Source of the DNA: Eremothecium cymbalariae DBVPG#7215
Lineage: Eukaryota; Ascomycota; Saccharomycetes; Saccharomycetales; Saccharomycetaceae
Direction: 5' to 3'
Length of the DNA: 64,000 nt
Assembly (NCBI RefSeq): GCF_000235365.1
Contig: NC_016452.1
Coordinates: forward strand, 341,001-405,000
This document shows, piece by piece, positions 32,743 through 43,258 of the stretch. The notes below the pieces were generated by a model. It was not told the DNA's origin. It made no database searches and saw nothing but the letters and a program-made list of their open reading frames with translations. Position 1 is the stretch's first letter; each line of letters starts with the position of its first letter. A program made the translations under genes and the position numbers.

Positions 32743-33813
32743 AATAATAATGATTGTAGTGATGATGATGATGACGAATTTGAAGATGACGACGAGCAGG
32801 AACTTGGAAGTTCTTCCGATGAAGATGGAATTAGTTTTTACGCTCCGAGTAAGTTGTCTCGTTCTGCAACAAACGATAATTTTATCTTTATTTCCTCTGC
32901 TAATAATAACAACAAAGAAATGTCCTCCGGTCGGAGATTCAGATCGTTGAGCCTGATGGATCCTCCTTCAAGAGCCCCCTTCGCTGCTCAACATGGGCCT
33001 TCTGTTATGGGAGATGAAATTTGTTCTTCAACGACAAATAACGAGTGGTATACGAACATCTACGTTCACGATGGTCACTTTGTTGAACCTTTGGTAACAC
33101 CCCAAAGAAAACGTTCTAAGAAATCTCTCAAGAACGTTTGCTCATCTAATGGATTGATACCTCCGATATTCTACTCTAAATTATCATCTCCATCGTCGAG
33201 TGTTAGTAGTTCAGATTCGTCTTTGCATGATTTGAAGCTGCTACCTGGGACCTTCTCCAAGTTGTTGAATATTGGTATTCCAGAACCCAACTCCGGAGCG
33301 GATCCTACCTCAAACAGCAGCAATACGTTGTTTCAGAAAAACTTGATACACAAGTCTTTTGAAGAGGTTCGGAAACAACCCTCGATTCAACTATTCCAAA
33401 CATTAGTTGGCCCAAACAGATTTGCCTTAAACTTTCAATCGAACAAACCTATTATTGCCGAAAGTACTTCTATAACAGATCAATCAGATAGTTTGACGTC
33501 TGGAGCTACTGATGATAGTGAAGCTAGCAACACAATTCACATGTCACATCAAGGCTCCGCTGGAACCTTATTAAGCGGGGATAAGGTTAATCAAACATTA
33601 AACAAATATAATTTACAAATATACGATATTAGTCGGGATGCAACAATACAAGAATCTGGGGATAAGAATAGTACTGTTGGTGATCAAATGCAGTCGATGT
33701 CTCCGGATACTACAACAGGACATAATTACAAGAAACCAAAGTTCACCTTAGATTTATATGATGACGATAACCTGACTAATGGAGCATGGGTGTTAGGTGC
33801 TAACAACAGATGA
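31606..33813 (+). CDS. SND1: Snd1-like protein (SRP-independent targeting)
   Basis: A 735-residue protein from ATG 31606. The first about 210 residues are well ordered (LFLLSYFDPVPEDVGEIDEFKVYLYIDIP; FKQYYTKLSDKFTNPQNPAELTSIIVVTNN). The rest is low-complexity and probably disordered: Ser-rich stretches, an Asp/Glu-rich block at about 355-410 encoded partly by GAT repeats, and a basic segment (QRKRSKKSLK). Its place next to CCT6-MAP1-CDD1 and before UPS2/UPS3 matches YDR186 = SND1, a ribosome-associated factor of the SRP-independent ER targeting route (about 877 residues in S. cerevisiae). The name depends mainly on synteny; no catalytic domain is visible. Confidence 0.72.
32713..32739 (+). 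repeat. (GAT)9 trinucleotide repeat in SND1
   Basis: Nine perfect GAT codons encode a poly-aspartate run inside an acidic region; interrupted GAT/GGT/GAC repeats flank it on both sides. Confidence 0.9.
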
Positions 33814-34345
33814 AATGGCGTTTTTTTTTCTGAGTAATTCTTTGATACTTGCTTTAATTTATCAATGATTAATTTATCTCCACTTTCCTTTAGTTGCAAA
33901 ATAGGTAAGTAATTGGGAATGTGTTATATAGTAGCAGACTTTTTACAACAAAGTTAGGTAATAGCTGCTAATAGTGTAAACATTTATAAATAATAATACA
34001 TATAGTATCTGCAACGATACTTGATTACTATTGGCAAATATATTTCCTGTAGTCTGAATCATTGTGTCAAATGTACGTATACATCTATTTATGTTTTTTG
34101 TTTCATTTGTAGATATTTCTATCAAACCGTACCAACGGGCAACGTTTTGATAACCTTGCAGCGTCCCAATATTATTTCGTCAGGATCATCAAAAAGCTTT
34201 CATAATTATGACAGCTGGCAAAAGTCAGAATAGTTAAGTCTAGTGACAGCCAAAAAAAGTTACTCCCAGCAGCATACATATAACTATTGTTGGTAGTCTT
34301 CATACCCAGTTATATCACCAGTGAGGTACTTTGTGACAATTTGGA
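33814..34345. other. intergenic region SND1-ERF2
   Basis: 532 bp between tandem genes, AT-rich with a T-run after the SND1 stop. No gene, RNA or clear regulatory site was seen. Confidence 0.5.
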
Positions 34346-35452
34346 ATGCAAGATGGGGCTGTATACGAGAAGAGAAAAGGCAGGAAACCTTGCAGACAAT
34401 ACAGTAAGTCTGAGTCGTTTCCTAGCACAGTACAGAACAGCGACTCAATCATTATAAAAAGTGTACCGTGGTATACGAGGTTCCTCCGATGGACTGTAAC
34501 CAGTGACCATACATTCCCGGCAGAAGAAACTTCTAAAAACTATCATTCACTAGCGCGGATCACGAACTATATCTTCTTTTTTGGGGGTCGTTTTAGGACG
34601 GTTTCAAACAATAAGAACCTGTTTGCCTGTGTTTTATTGTTACTTTTATTTCCTGTAATACTGTTTTCTATATGTGAGGTGCGCCATCTTTGGTATTCGA
34701 CGAATACGAAGGCCACCGTTATCCTATTTTACTACTCATGGACATTATGCTTTCTTTCCTTCATAAAAACTGCGACCACGGACCCTGGAACGCTGCCTAG
34801 GAACATCCATCTTCCTCAACTACGAAACGATTACGAACTACCTTCTGAATACTATAGCATTATTACACTTCCCTCTTCATCTACAAATTCCCCAATACAG
34901 TTAAAATACTGTACCACATGTCGAATATGGAGGCCATTAAGAGCATCCCATTGCTCAACATGCAATAGCTGTATAATGACCTTTGACCATCACTGCATCT
35001 GGGTTAACAACTGCGTGGGCCAAAGAAACTATCGCTATTTCCTCACATTTATCTACAGCGCAGTACTCACTATTATCCTGCTGGTAATTAACTGCTCTGT
35101 CAGACTTTCTAAGGGCTCTCCAACAGCAAAAACCCCAAGCCTTTTATTGATATGTTACTGCGGTGTCGGCATCTGGTATCCACTAATCCTAGGCATATAT
35201 CACATCTTCCTAGCAGGCACACAGCAGACGACACACGAATACCTCAAACTAATAAAATCGGGCAACCCTATCTGCCATAAGGTGGTCCCTACAGAAAATA
35301 ACCCATTTCTTACTGACTCTTTCTTCAAGAACATGATTTTACTCATGTGCCAGCCAAGAGGACATAATGTTGTCAGTGCTAGGCATTACCATCGCCCAGG
35401 GGACTGGCGATTTGTTAAGCTTCCTCTACCCCATTCCTTCGAAAAGCTCTAA
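34346..35452 (+). CDS. ERF2: DHHC palmitoyltransferase subunit Erf2
   Basis: Catalytic subunit of the Erf2-Erf4 ER palmitoyltransferase that lipidates Ras. The 368-residue protein (359 in S. cerevisiae) has two membrane segments (ACVLLLLLFPVILFSICEV; TVILFYYSWTLCFLSFIK) and a TDPGTLPRN motif. Its cysteine-rich domain has CTTCRIWRPLRASHCSTCNSC followed by the catalytic Asp-His-His-Cys at 214-217 and WVNNCVGQRNYRYF. Two further membrane segments follow. Placed after SND1; S. cerevisiae ERF2 is YLR246, next to CDD1 (YLR245). Confidence 0.95.
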   Translation: MQDGAVYEKRKGRKPCRQYSKSESFPSTVQNSDSIIIKSVPWYTRFLRWTVTSDHTFPAEETSKNYHSLARITNYIFFFGGRFRTVSNNKNLFACVLLLLLFPVILFSICEVRHLWYSTNTKATVILFYYSWTLCFLSFIKTATTDPGTLPRNIHLPQLRNDYELPSEYYSIITLPSSSTNSPIQLKYCTTCRIWRPLRASHCSTCNSCIMTFDHHCIWVNNCVGQRNYRYFLTFIYSAVLTIILLVINCSVRLSKGSPTAKTPSLLLICYCGVGIWYPLILGIYHIFLAGTQQTTHEYLKLIKSGNPICHKVVPTENNPFLTDSFFKNMILLMCQPRGHNVVSARHYHRPGDWRFVKLPLPHSFEKL

Positions 35453-35840
35453 ACCCGCCCCCACAGCCATAATGTACCAAAACCCCATCATTAAAAGGAC
35501 TCCGAGCCTAGAGACACTCAAAAATACTACTCCCTAAAGCAATTATCCATCAAACCATTTGTAAGTCCATATAATCCTGCTGGTTTTGAGGCTATATTTA
35601 CAGCCCAAACACCACATATAATTTCTTGTTCAGGCAGAAAGAGACTCAAAGTTCTCAAATGTGAAATTCTTTTTTTATTTCTTTTTTAGCTTAAAAATCT
35701 TGAAATATACAATTTTAACATATACTTATAAAAAGTCAGCAATTGTTTGTCATTCGATGAATAACAAATTCTGAAGTTCTGTTGCTGAGTGAAGGTTGAG
35801 TTTTGTGTTGGTTTCTGGTTTTTTTTTGTTATTATTATAG
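35453..35840. other. intergenic region ERF2-UPS2
   Basis: 388 bp between tandem genes. The T-rich 60 bp directly before the UPS2 ATG fits a yeast promoter or 5' leader. Nothing else was recognised. Confidence 0.5.
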
Positions 35841-36512
35841 ATGAAGTTGTTCCAAAATATTTATGAGTTTAATTATCCTTGGGAAGAGGTTACTGCTGCA
35901 AACTGGAAAAAGTATCCAAATGAGGTTTCAACACATGTAATCGCTACTGATGTTCTTAGGAGGGAGCTAGATGCCAGTGGGAAACGGTTGATTAGTGAAC
36001 GGTTGATTACGGTGAAGCAATCGGTACCCCAGTGGATTATGATGTTGATAGGCAGTACGAATATTAGTTATGTTAGAGAGGTTTCGGTTGTTGATTTAGA
36101 GACGAAGACTTTGAATTTGAGGAGTTGTAATCTGACGTATTCTAATTTGCTGAAAGTGTTTGAGAATGTAACATACAGTCCTCATCCCGAGGATCCTCAG
36201 AATAAGACTTTATTCAAGCAGGAGGCGCAGATCACGGCGTATGCGCCATTTACTAGAGTATGCAACCAGTTAGAAGACTGGTCTGTGCAACGGTATCATG
36301 AAAATGCGGAGAAGGGTAAGCGAGGTTTTGAGACCGTTCTGTTGACTCTAAATAAGGGTTGGGGTCAGAGTGAAAAGTACATGGATGATATTGGCAACAC
36401 AATTGTCGAAAAGGTTAATGAAACAGTTGATGACTTACTTGGGGTGGACTGCTCTTCCTCTATTATGAATAAATATTCCACTACTATCCGACTTGCCTTT
36501 CAAAAGGAGTGA
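35841..36512 (+). CDS. UPS2: PRELI/MSF1 domain lipid transfer protein Ups2
   Basis: Intermembrane-space lipid carrier; with Mdm35, Ups2 moves phosphatidylserine to the inner membrane for phosphatidylethanolamine synthesis. The 223-residue product (230 in S. cerevisiae Ups2) starts MKLFQNIYEFNYPWEEVTAANWKKYPNE, nearly the yeast sequence, and covers the whole PRELI/MSF1 domain with ERLITVKQSVPQWIMMLIG, REVSVVDLETKTLNLRSCNLTYSNLL and EDWSVQRYHENAEKGKRGFE. S. cerevisiae has UPS2 (YLR168) and the shorter UPS3 (YDR185) as a duplicate pair; this is the single ancestral form. Confidence 0.94.
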   Translation: MKLFQNIYEFNYPWEEVTAANWKKYPNEVSTHVIATDVLRRELDASGKRLISERLITVKQSVPQWIMMLIGSTNISYVREVSVVDLETKTLNLRSCNLTYSNLLKVFENVTYSPHPEDPQNKTLFKQEAQITAYAPFTRVCNQLEDWSVQRYHENAEKGKRGFETVLLTLNKGWGQSEKYMDDIGNTIVEKVNETVDDLLGVDCSSSIMNKYSTTIRLAFQKE

Positions 36513-37193
36513 TTGATTAACTCTCTGAAAAAGGCAAAGCCGGTAGTACGGCACACAGCTGTTGGAAGGCTCTCCAGCTGACTTTGTTGATGTACCCAAA
36601 TCTGTACTCGGCAACATATTTATGATAAAGACGCCCCAAAAAAATCTTTACAAATATATAAGAAGTGACTACTTTTTTTTCAATTCTACCTTATCAAACA
36701 TCCAAAAGAGATTCACCTCCCTGTATTTGAATGCGTAATATACCATTTGCATGGCATTTGTTTTTTACTGTACATATAAACTAACTGTAAGATTCTGTGC
36801 CTACCTAACCTATATGCACAATATACCCCATATTCTAAGTTTTTAGTATTCATAAATAATTAAAAGTATTGTGAACTACTTAATGGAACCTCTTCCCTCC
36901 TGCTCCCGCTTTACCTCTCCCCTTCAAGGATATAAAGCTCTCCGTATGGATCTCCTGTTGCACTACCAACACGTGATATACTTTCCCGTTCAGAGAGCGC
37001 AGTTCCGAAATATCTAGATTTTTTTCCATCTTCTGAAAAATTTCATTTCAGCAGGCGATGAGCTTTAGGTATATTAGCTGTTCTCTATTCATGATCAACC
37101 GTTGTTAGGTAAAAATTAAGATCCATAGTCTCTAACAAAAGCTCAGGCTACTAAGCACAATATACAGCATTGTTATTGTAGGTTCACAAGGAA
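36513..37193. promoter_or_regulatory. UPS2-ATC1 intergenic region with RRPE and PAC motifs
   Basis: 681 bp between tandem genes. TGAAAAATTTC (RRPE-like) at 37034-37044 and GCGATGAG (PAC) at 37055-37062 stand 10 bp apart, 130-160 bp before ATC1. This pairing is typical of ribosome-biogenesis gene promoters. A CACGTG E-box is at 36970-36975. No additional gene was found. Confidence 0.5.
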
Positions 37194-38480
37194 ATGAGCG
37201 TTAAAGGTAGAAGTAAGGAACCACATTTGGAACTTGCGAATCCTGTTCATAGTCACGAGCGCAGTCACGAGCGCAGTCACATTTTGCATAACCAATCAGG
37301 TTCTTTAGAAGGCATGGCACAGCATGCGTTTCTCCAAGCTTCGCATTCTAGTCGCTCAGGTTTTAATATTGATGACGAAGAACACAATCTAGAATTGGAA
37401 TTACACCGATTTTTATCGCAACACACTATTGGATCAGGTGGGGGGAATAATGGGAGTGGTAATCTCTCAAACCTTGGATCAATTACAGGTACCACCCCTG
37501 AGGTTTCCAACACCATTATAGAGCATAGAGATGAAATGGCCGAAGCTATTGAGAAAGCCATGGCTGAGATAGCATGTCCAGAGCTTTGGAACCAAGATCA
37601 TTCGAATACAGAACATTCTGCAGGAAGTGAAGTACATTTGGACCAATTGACGATGGATGGTATATTAGGTAACGATGAGCCTTTTGTTACCATAAATCAT
37701 ACGATGAATGAAACGCACGCCGCTGGCGTGGATGATAAACACCATCACCCAACTCCAACCTCTTTGGTTCCAGGGATTGGCCCCAAACCAATCATACAAC
37801 AATCAATGAATATGAACGCACGTCTAGGGACCGATACTCCACGTTCTATCGACATTAGTATGGAAGGACACAATACTCATACTATTTCAACACCTAATGA
37901 CAAGCGAAAGCAAAGCTCTGATGCACCTCTCCAGGCCGCCCCAAAGAAGGTAAAGTTGTTCTATGATACCCTATCACCAGAGTCACTATCCCCGTTATCT
38001 GATAATAGTGACTTATTGAAAACGACAGACAGCAAAGGATCACGTACTCGGCATGTACAATTGAACTCTGAAGCCAGGGGGTCCGCTGCCACATCTAAAG
38101 ATGGTGGTTCTAAATGCAATAACTCATTAACTGTTACTACTCCAAGAATAGACATTAATACTGTAACCCCTAAAACGAAACCACTTCCATCATTATCAGT
38201 ATCACCGTCTTCACACGTCAGCCCAGGGAAATTAACAGATGAATTTACTATGCAGCAAGTCACAGAAACGAAGAAAAGGATCATCAACACCCACAAACTG
38301 ATCTTGAATTTCAACTTTTTAAAAGATAGTTACACAAGATCATGCACAGAGTTAAAGAGAACAATGTTTAAGTTAAAGGAATCTGAATCACACAGGGCTG
38401 GATTGGTAAAAGAAAATGAACAATTGAAGAGGTTAGTACTAGAACTTAGTGAAAGGTTAGAAAGTTCAAATGAAACGTAG
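37194..38480 (+). CDS. ATC1: Atc1/Lic4-like nuclear protein
   Basis: A 428-residue protein assigned to ATC1 (LIC4, YDR184), a nuclear Aip3/Bud6-interacting protein implicated in cation homeostasis and bud-site polarity. Most of the sequence is low complexity (His/Ser/Glu-rich N-terminus with a short HSHERSHERSH repeat, Gly/Asn run near 83-92, Ser/Thr-rich middle with a basic KKVKLFYD segment). The C-terminal about 70 residues (TKKRIINTHKLILNFNFLKDSY to LVLELSERL) form a predicted coiled coil and are the likely conserved domain. The protein is longer than the S. cerevisiae one (about 294). The name rests on synteny with UPS3 and PLP1 more than on sequence. Confidence 0.72.
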   Translation: MSVKGRSKEPHLELANPVHSHERSHERSHILHNQSGSLEGMAQHAFLQASHSSRSGFNIDDEEHNLELELHRFLSQHTIGSGGGNNGSGNLSNLGSITGTTPEVSNTIIEHRDEMAEAIEKAMAEIACPELWNQDHSNTEHSAGSEVHLDQLTMDGILGNDEPFVTINHTMNETHAAGVDDKHHHPTPTSLVPGIGPKPIIQQSMNMNARLGTDTPRSIDISMEGHNTHTISTPNDKRKQSSDAPLQAAPKKVKLFYDTLSPESLSPLSDNSDLLKTTDSKGSRTRHVQLNSEARGSAATSKDGGSKCNNSLTVTTPRIDINTVTPKTKPLPSLSVSPSSHVSPGKLTDEFTMQQVTETKKRIINTHKLILNFNFLKDSYTRSCTELKRTMFKLKESESHRAGLVKENEQLKRLVLELSERLESSNET

Positions 38481-38971
38481 TCTCATTCTACATCCTCCCA
38501 TGTATTTTGTTCAGCAAGCTGTCTATGGAATTAAACAAAATAGAAACGATTGATGAAAGAAATAGAGCGATAGGAACCATCCATCTCTCCATCCCATTAG
38601 CCATTACTTTAGTATTATTACATCATTATTATCATTATTTATTACTACCACTATTATTGTATATTTCTTTTTCACACCATAGTTTTTAAACATCACGTAG
38701 ACGCAGCAACACACGCGACCACTGTATATTGCATATCTATTGGTCTGATCAAAAATATAGGATTCTTTGTAAAACATCCTATAGAATCTCATATTTATCC
38801 ATACTTAGACGCTCCTCAGCTTGAATGTAGCTTTGCATATATGGTTGCCCAACTAATGTTGCAACTTCAACGCTCAGGAAACAGAGTAAGTAAACCCACA
38901 GAAAAAGAACTTTTATCTAAACACAATATATAACTAAATTATAGTATAGATACAGCATTGGCGTAAAGAGT
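38481..38971. other. intergenic region between convergent ATC1 and RPS31
   Basis: 491 bp between convergent 3' ends, rich in ATT/ATC trinucleotides near 38617-38660. No gene recognised; presumably both terminators. Confidence 0.5.
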
Positions 38972-39460
<489 letters not shown>

Positions 39461-39640
39461 TTACCAGATACAGGTGTGACGATCTAAAATACAAAAAAGA
39501 ACCACTGTTAAAGCTCTTATTCTGTCTGTATCAGGAGTGGCTTACAAGACGGGTGAAAGTTGCCAGTGATGGGATCAGAACTTGCGAGAGTACCTGAGTG
39601 CGTGATTGCGCGAGTGCGTCGTGGAAGATCATAAATATAA

Positions 39641-39695
39641 ATCACGTGATAGTTATATTTTGCACCCTTACATTTTTAGTCTGATGTATGGGTGT
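39641..39695 (-). promoter_or_regulatory. RPS31 promoter: Rap1-type sites and E-box
   Basis: The reverse complement of 39683-39695 reads ACACCCATACATC, a near-perfect Rap1 site. GCACCCTTACATTT at 39662-39675 is a second, oppositely oriented Rap1-like site, and a palindromic E-box ATCACGTGAT is at 39641-39650. They lie 210-265 bp before the RPS31 ATG, the usual position of paired Rap1 sites in yeast ribosomal protein promoters. Confidence 0.7.
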
Positions 39696-39705
39696 TAGAA
39701 AGCAG

Positions 39706-40341
39706 TCACAAGTCTAGATCGCTGTCTGGCTCATCACGATAATGGTGACTATCAGAGCGAAGGCCATTAACATCACCTCTGGTAGCATTCTTGTAGTTCG
39801 TTTCGGATATTGACGGAATTACATCATACTTCTTGAGTCGTTCTTCAAGAGTGTATAAAGGGAAATTGTCTGGTTGGTTGCCTAATTGCTGAAAACCAAT
39901 TATACGGTCGCGCTCTATGGCGTTAACGTAGGATAAAACGCAAGGCAAGATCTTGATGTTTAGCTTCTGGACCAAGAAGGGGCATTTATCCACACTTATA
40001 CGCAGAAACTTGGTTGTCATATGTTTTGCAGCCAGTTCACGCAACTTGTCGTCCATTACAGAACACCTTCGGAATGTTTCCAGAAAGAAATGAATAACAA
40101 CCCTGTTGAGTTTGGAAGTCATCTGCATGAGTTCACTTTCAGATTCCACAGTATGCACATATCCGTATTCCCCTTCTGAAGCATTCTTCTTAACCTCCTT
40201 TAAGTGGCGCGAAATCTCCTCGATTCTTTGTTCTCTGTATCTAAATATAAATGCATCGTCGTCCTCCAATGCGCTGATGACTTCATCTATAGAATCGGAG
40301 CTTGCAGTATCATTAGCTAGTTTGAAGTCATAATCTGCCAT
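39706..40341 (-). CDS. PLP1: phosducin-like protein Plp1
   Basis: Phosducin-family thioredoxin-fold protein that assists the CCT chaperonin in folding and binds G-protein beta-gamma. The 211-residue product (230 in S. cerevisiae) has an acidic helical N-terminus and a thioredoxin-like domain. That domain has VVIHFFLETFRRCSVMDDKLRELAAKH, TKFLRISVDKCPFLVQKLNIKILPCVLSY (without the CxxC pair, as in other phosducins) and DRIIGFQQLG. Its 3' end lies only about 10 bp from a Rap1 site used by RPS31. Confidence 0.92.
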   Translation of the reverse strand: MADYDFKLANDTASSDSIDEVISALEDDDAFIFRYREQRIEEISRHLKEVKKNASEGEYGYVHTVESESELMQMTSKLNRVVIHFFLETFRRCSVMDDKLRELAAKHMTTKFLRISVDKCPFLVQKLNIKILPCVLSYVNAIERDRIIGFQQLGNQPDNFPLYTLEERLKKYDVIPSISETNYKNATRGDVNGLRSDSHHYRDEPDSDLDL

Positions 40342-40608
40342 GGCACTTATTGGTATGTATTATCAAGCTCAATGGGTTCTCTGTGTGCTGTAGGTAGATG
40401 GACCAAAAGATATACCTTAACAGTTTATATTTATACGGATGTTTTGATTTTGGTTTCGCAGGCCGAAAAGCCTTACTTTCGTTTTAAAAAGAACCTTAAA
40501 AGTAGACAACGGGGGAGATCTTAGACTATTACACCATGGATTGCTTCTCTTGCACAAAAAAGTTGGTATTTTGAAGGCATTGAGAAGGGTTCCTGCATCT
40601 CTAACATC

Positions 40609-43104
40609 ATGAATACAATATATGAGTTGGATAAACAATGGAAGAGGATGCTAACCTTGGAAAACTTCCTTGGTGGGTTAACTGTTAACGAGTTTGTTCA
40701 GGAATTAAGCAAGGAACATGATACATCTGCTGGTAATACAGGGCTCAGTACGGGTGGAAATCGTGATAGTACATTTGATCGCTTAGATCCAAAACCATAT
40801 ATTAGAACTTTTGAGTCTGTTTTAAGAGAGCTGAAGAAACTTAAGGTGCAATGTAATTCAAAAAAGGAACATCTAGAACAGCAGGTTACCGAAAGTGAAC
40901 TAGCGCATGCGAAAAATGTTTTGCAGTTAAATGATATGTTCAAAGGCATAGTAGTCAACTACAATGTATTAGATGAAAAACTGAGCTCGGTTACTCAGGT
41001 TGTTTCCCCTCTCGGAGAAAGGTTGGAAAAGTCTATGAGGACTAAAAATGCATATGTCAAATCAGTGGAACTGGTGACTTATTACAACGAATTTTATACA
41101 AATAAGGGTTCTAAGAAATTAGAGCAGTTAAGAACTTCTCTGGATTGGAAACAAAAGGCTCAGGCAGCTGTTGTGGTTAAGCAGCTACTGATTTTGGCAC
41201 GTAAGATTGATACTAAATCACTCTCTCAATCTATTGAAACGACTACATGTATTGAAAAATACTCAGAAGTTATGGAGACAGAATTACTAGATAACTTTAA
41301 TTTGGCTTATCGTGAGAATGACTTTGATCAATTGAATGAAATTGCTGTAATTCTCAAACATTTTAATGGAGGCGTCAATATGATTCAAAGTTTCATAAAA
41401 CAACACGAATTCTTCAATGATTTAGAATCAGTAAAACAGGATGAAGCAGACATGGCTGCTTTTGCTGCCCCTAATATGACAGAAAAATTAACCAATGCTG
41501 AAATACATGATATGTTTTATCCACAGTCACTGGTTAAAAATTTAAACGAAATGAAGAGCGTTATTAAAGCAGAATCAATAATTGTTAAAAAGGTATTTGA
41601 GGATAGAGCGCCAAATGTCATGAAGCTGTTTCTTCAGCATCTTATGGAAAAAATGGTGGAGCCAAAAGCCACTCTGTTTCTTAATACTTCTATGACTATT
41701 TCTAACCTTGCTTATCTCAGAACGCTACATGCAGTTTATTCATTAATTAATCAGTTCATCAAAGATGTGTCGGAATGCCTCATTGAATTAAACTTCGACA
41801 AAGATAACCTACTCTCCAACACTTTAGACCAATGCTTTAACGATATATTTTCTAAAATTGTTTTTGATAGGTCAAAGTATTTTGATGTTGAAAAGAAATG
41901 TCTAGAGAGTATATTAGTTCATATGGCTTCAGAATTTAATATTTACCACGAAAAAGATATTAAGTACAGAACGCTATCTAACAAGTTGTCTTCAAATAAA
42001 GACGTTAAAGCTGAGTTAGGTATGTTATCTGTACCAGGAACAAACAGCAGGCTATCAAAAGTTAATAGTTTCATTAGAAGCCATTTAGAAAGGGATAGGA
42101 AGGGAATATCGAAATCTCCAACTTTAAAGCAATCAACTGAGAGCACACCTCCCCCAGAATCCGGAGATCTCACACATGATGAAGATCCATTGTGCACGCT
42201 TTCATATCTCGATACCATGCTAAAGTGCGCAGTGGAGTCTCTAGCACGCATGATGGAACTAATTCCTACGAATTCAAGTGATTTCTGTCTGGAACTAGTT
42301 GAGGTAATGATGTTTGGTCTGGTCAGTTCCTATGTAGAATCTGCACTCGAAACTGCTTATACTCAATTAACTCGTCTGGATGCGTTCCAAGATACTGAAT
42401 TAAATCTTTCCTACTTGAAGTATGTTTCAAGGACTACTGAAATGTTGAGTTTAATATCTGCTTCAATTAAAGCCATTATCATTCCATTGCTGAACAACTC
42501 TCCTCAAGCTAAGAAGAGTGTAATCAAGTTGTCTAACGCTTATCTAAGAAGGTCAGAGGTTGCCATTAATATTATACTAGATGATACAGTTCTATTCCTA
42601 GATCAAAAGTTTAACCATGTATTGTCTAAACAGAATAAGAAAGATTTTATTCCAAGATCTCAGGAATTATTAGATCAAGATACCATACCGGGTGCTGAAT
42701 TAGTTGCAGTGTTGCACGCAATACATACGCAAGTATTACGTCATTTAAAAAATGGTAACCTGGAAAGTTTTTTGATTGAAGTAGGTAACGTACTATATGA
42801 AAAGTTGTTAGACCACTACAAAAAGTTTCAAGTTAGCTCCATTGGTGGCGTTATAGTAACTAAGGATATCATCGGATATCAAAATATAATTGAGGAATGG
42901 GGTATTGCAGAATTAGATGAGAAATTTGCTCTTCTGAGAGAGCTGGCCAACTTATTCACCGTTCAGCCAGATTTGTTGGAATCTTTGACTAACGAGGGGA
43001 GATTGGTTTCTATGGAGCGGAAAATCGTGACCGAATATATCTCCAGAAGGGAAGATTTTAACAACGATAGCTTTAGATCTAAATTCGGGATCAATTTGAT
43101 GTGA
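40609..43104 (+). CDS. SEC10: exocyst subunit Sec10
   Basis: Component of the eight-subunit exocyst that tethers secretory vesicles at bud tips. The 831-residue, largely alpha-helical product (871 in S. cerevisiae) shows the Sec10 N-terminal coiled-coil region (about 60-130; KKLKVQCNSKKEHLEQQVTESEL). It also has the conserved block YYNEFYTNKGSKKLEQLR, followed by CATCHR-type helices to VSMERKIVTEYISRREDF at the C-terminus. The order PLP1-SEC10-CDC1 combines YDR183, YLR166 and YDR182. Confidence 0.93.
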   Translation: MNTIYELDKQWKRMLTLENFLGGLTVNEFVQELSKEHDTSAGNTGLSTGGNRDSTFDRLDPKPYIRTFESVLRELKKLKVQCNSKKEHLEQQVTESELAHAKNVLQLNDMFKGIVVNYNVLDEKLSSVTQVVSPLGERLEKSMRTKNAYVKSVELVTYYNEFYTNKGSKKLEQLRTSLDWKQKAQAAVVVKQLLILARKIDTKSLSQSIETTTCIEKYSEVMETELLDNFNLAYRENDFDQLNEIAVILKHFNGGVNMIQSFIKQHEFFNDLESVKQDEADMAAFAAPNMTEKLTNAEIHDMFYPQSLVKNLNEMKSVIKAESIIVKKVFEDRAPNVMKLFLQHLMEKMVEPKATLFLNTSMTISNLAYLRTLHAVYSLINQFIKDVSECLIELNFDKDNLLSNTLDQCFNDIFSKIVFDRSKYFDVEKKCLESILVHMASEFNIYHEKDIKYRTLSNKLSSNKDVKAELGMLSVPGTNSRLSKVNSFIRSHLERDRKGISKSPTLKQSTESTPPPESGDLTHDEDPLCTLSYLDTMLKCAVESLARMMELIPTNSSDFCLELVEVMMFGLVSSYVESALETAYTQLTRLDAFQDTELNLSYLKYVSRTTEMLSLISASIKAIIIPLLNNSPQAKKSVIKLSNAYLRRSEVAINIILDDTVLFLDQKFNHVLSKQNKKDFIPRSQELLDQDTIPGAELVAVLHAIHTQVLRHLKNGNLESFLIEVGNVLYEKLLDHYKKFQVSSIGGVIVTKDIIGYQNIIEEWGIAELDEKFALLRELANLFTVQPDLLESLTNEGRLVSMERKIVTEYISRREDFNNDSFRSKFGINLM

Positions 43105-43258
43105 AAAGCATCAATTGTTTATTGGGGTGCGGTTGTTTATCTGTTTTGTTACACAGTATTAAAATAAAACTTTTTAGTGGTTCTTAATGATGGGGATTAG
43201 ATGTAGCCATGAAAGTACCCCGGTTCATTAAGAGCACTCTGCGTTATTATCGATGAAA

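Noticed and set aside
36970..37015. CACGTG followed by TTCCGAAA, resembling centromere elements CDEI and CDEIII
   Set aside because: They are only about 30 bp apart with no AT-rich CDEII between them, and a point centromere needs roughly 80 bp or more. The syntenic S. cerevisiae region is far from its centromere. Read as promoter sequence of ATC1.
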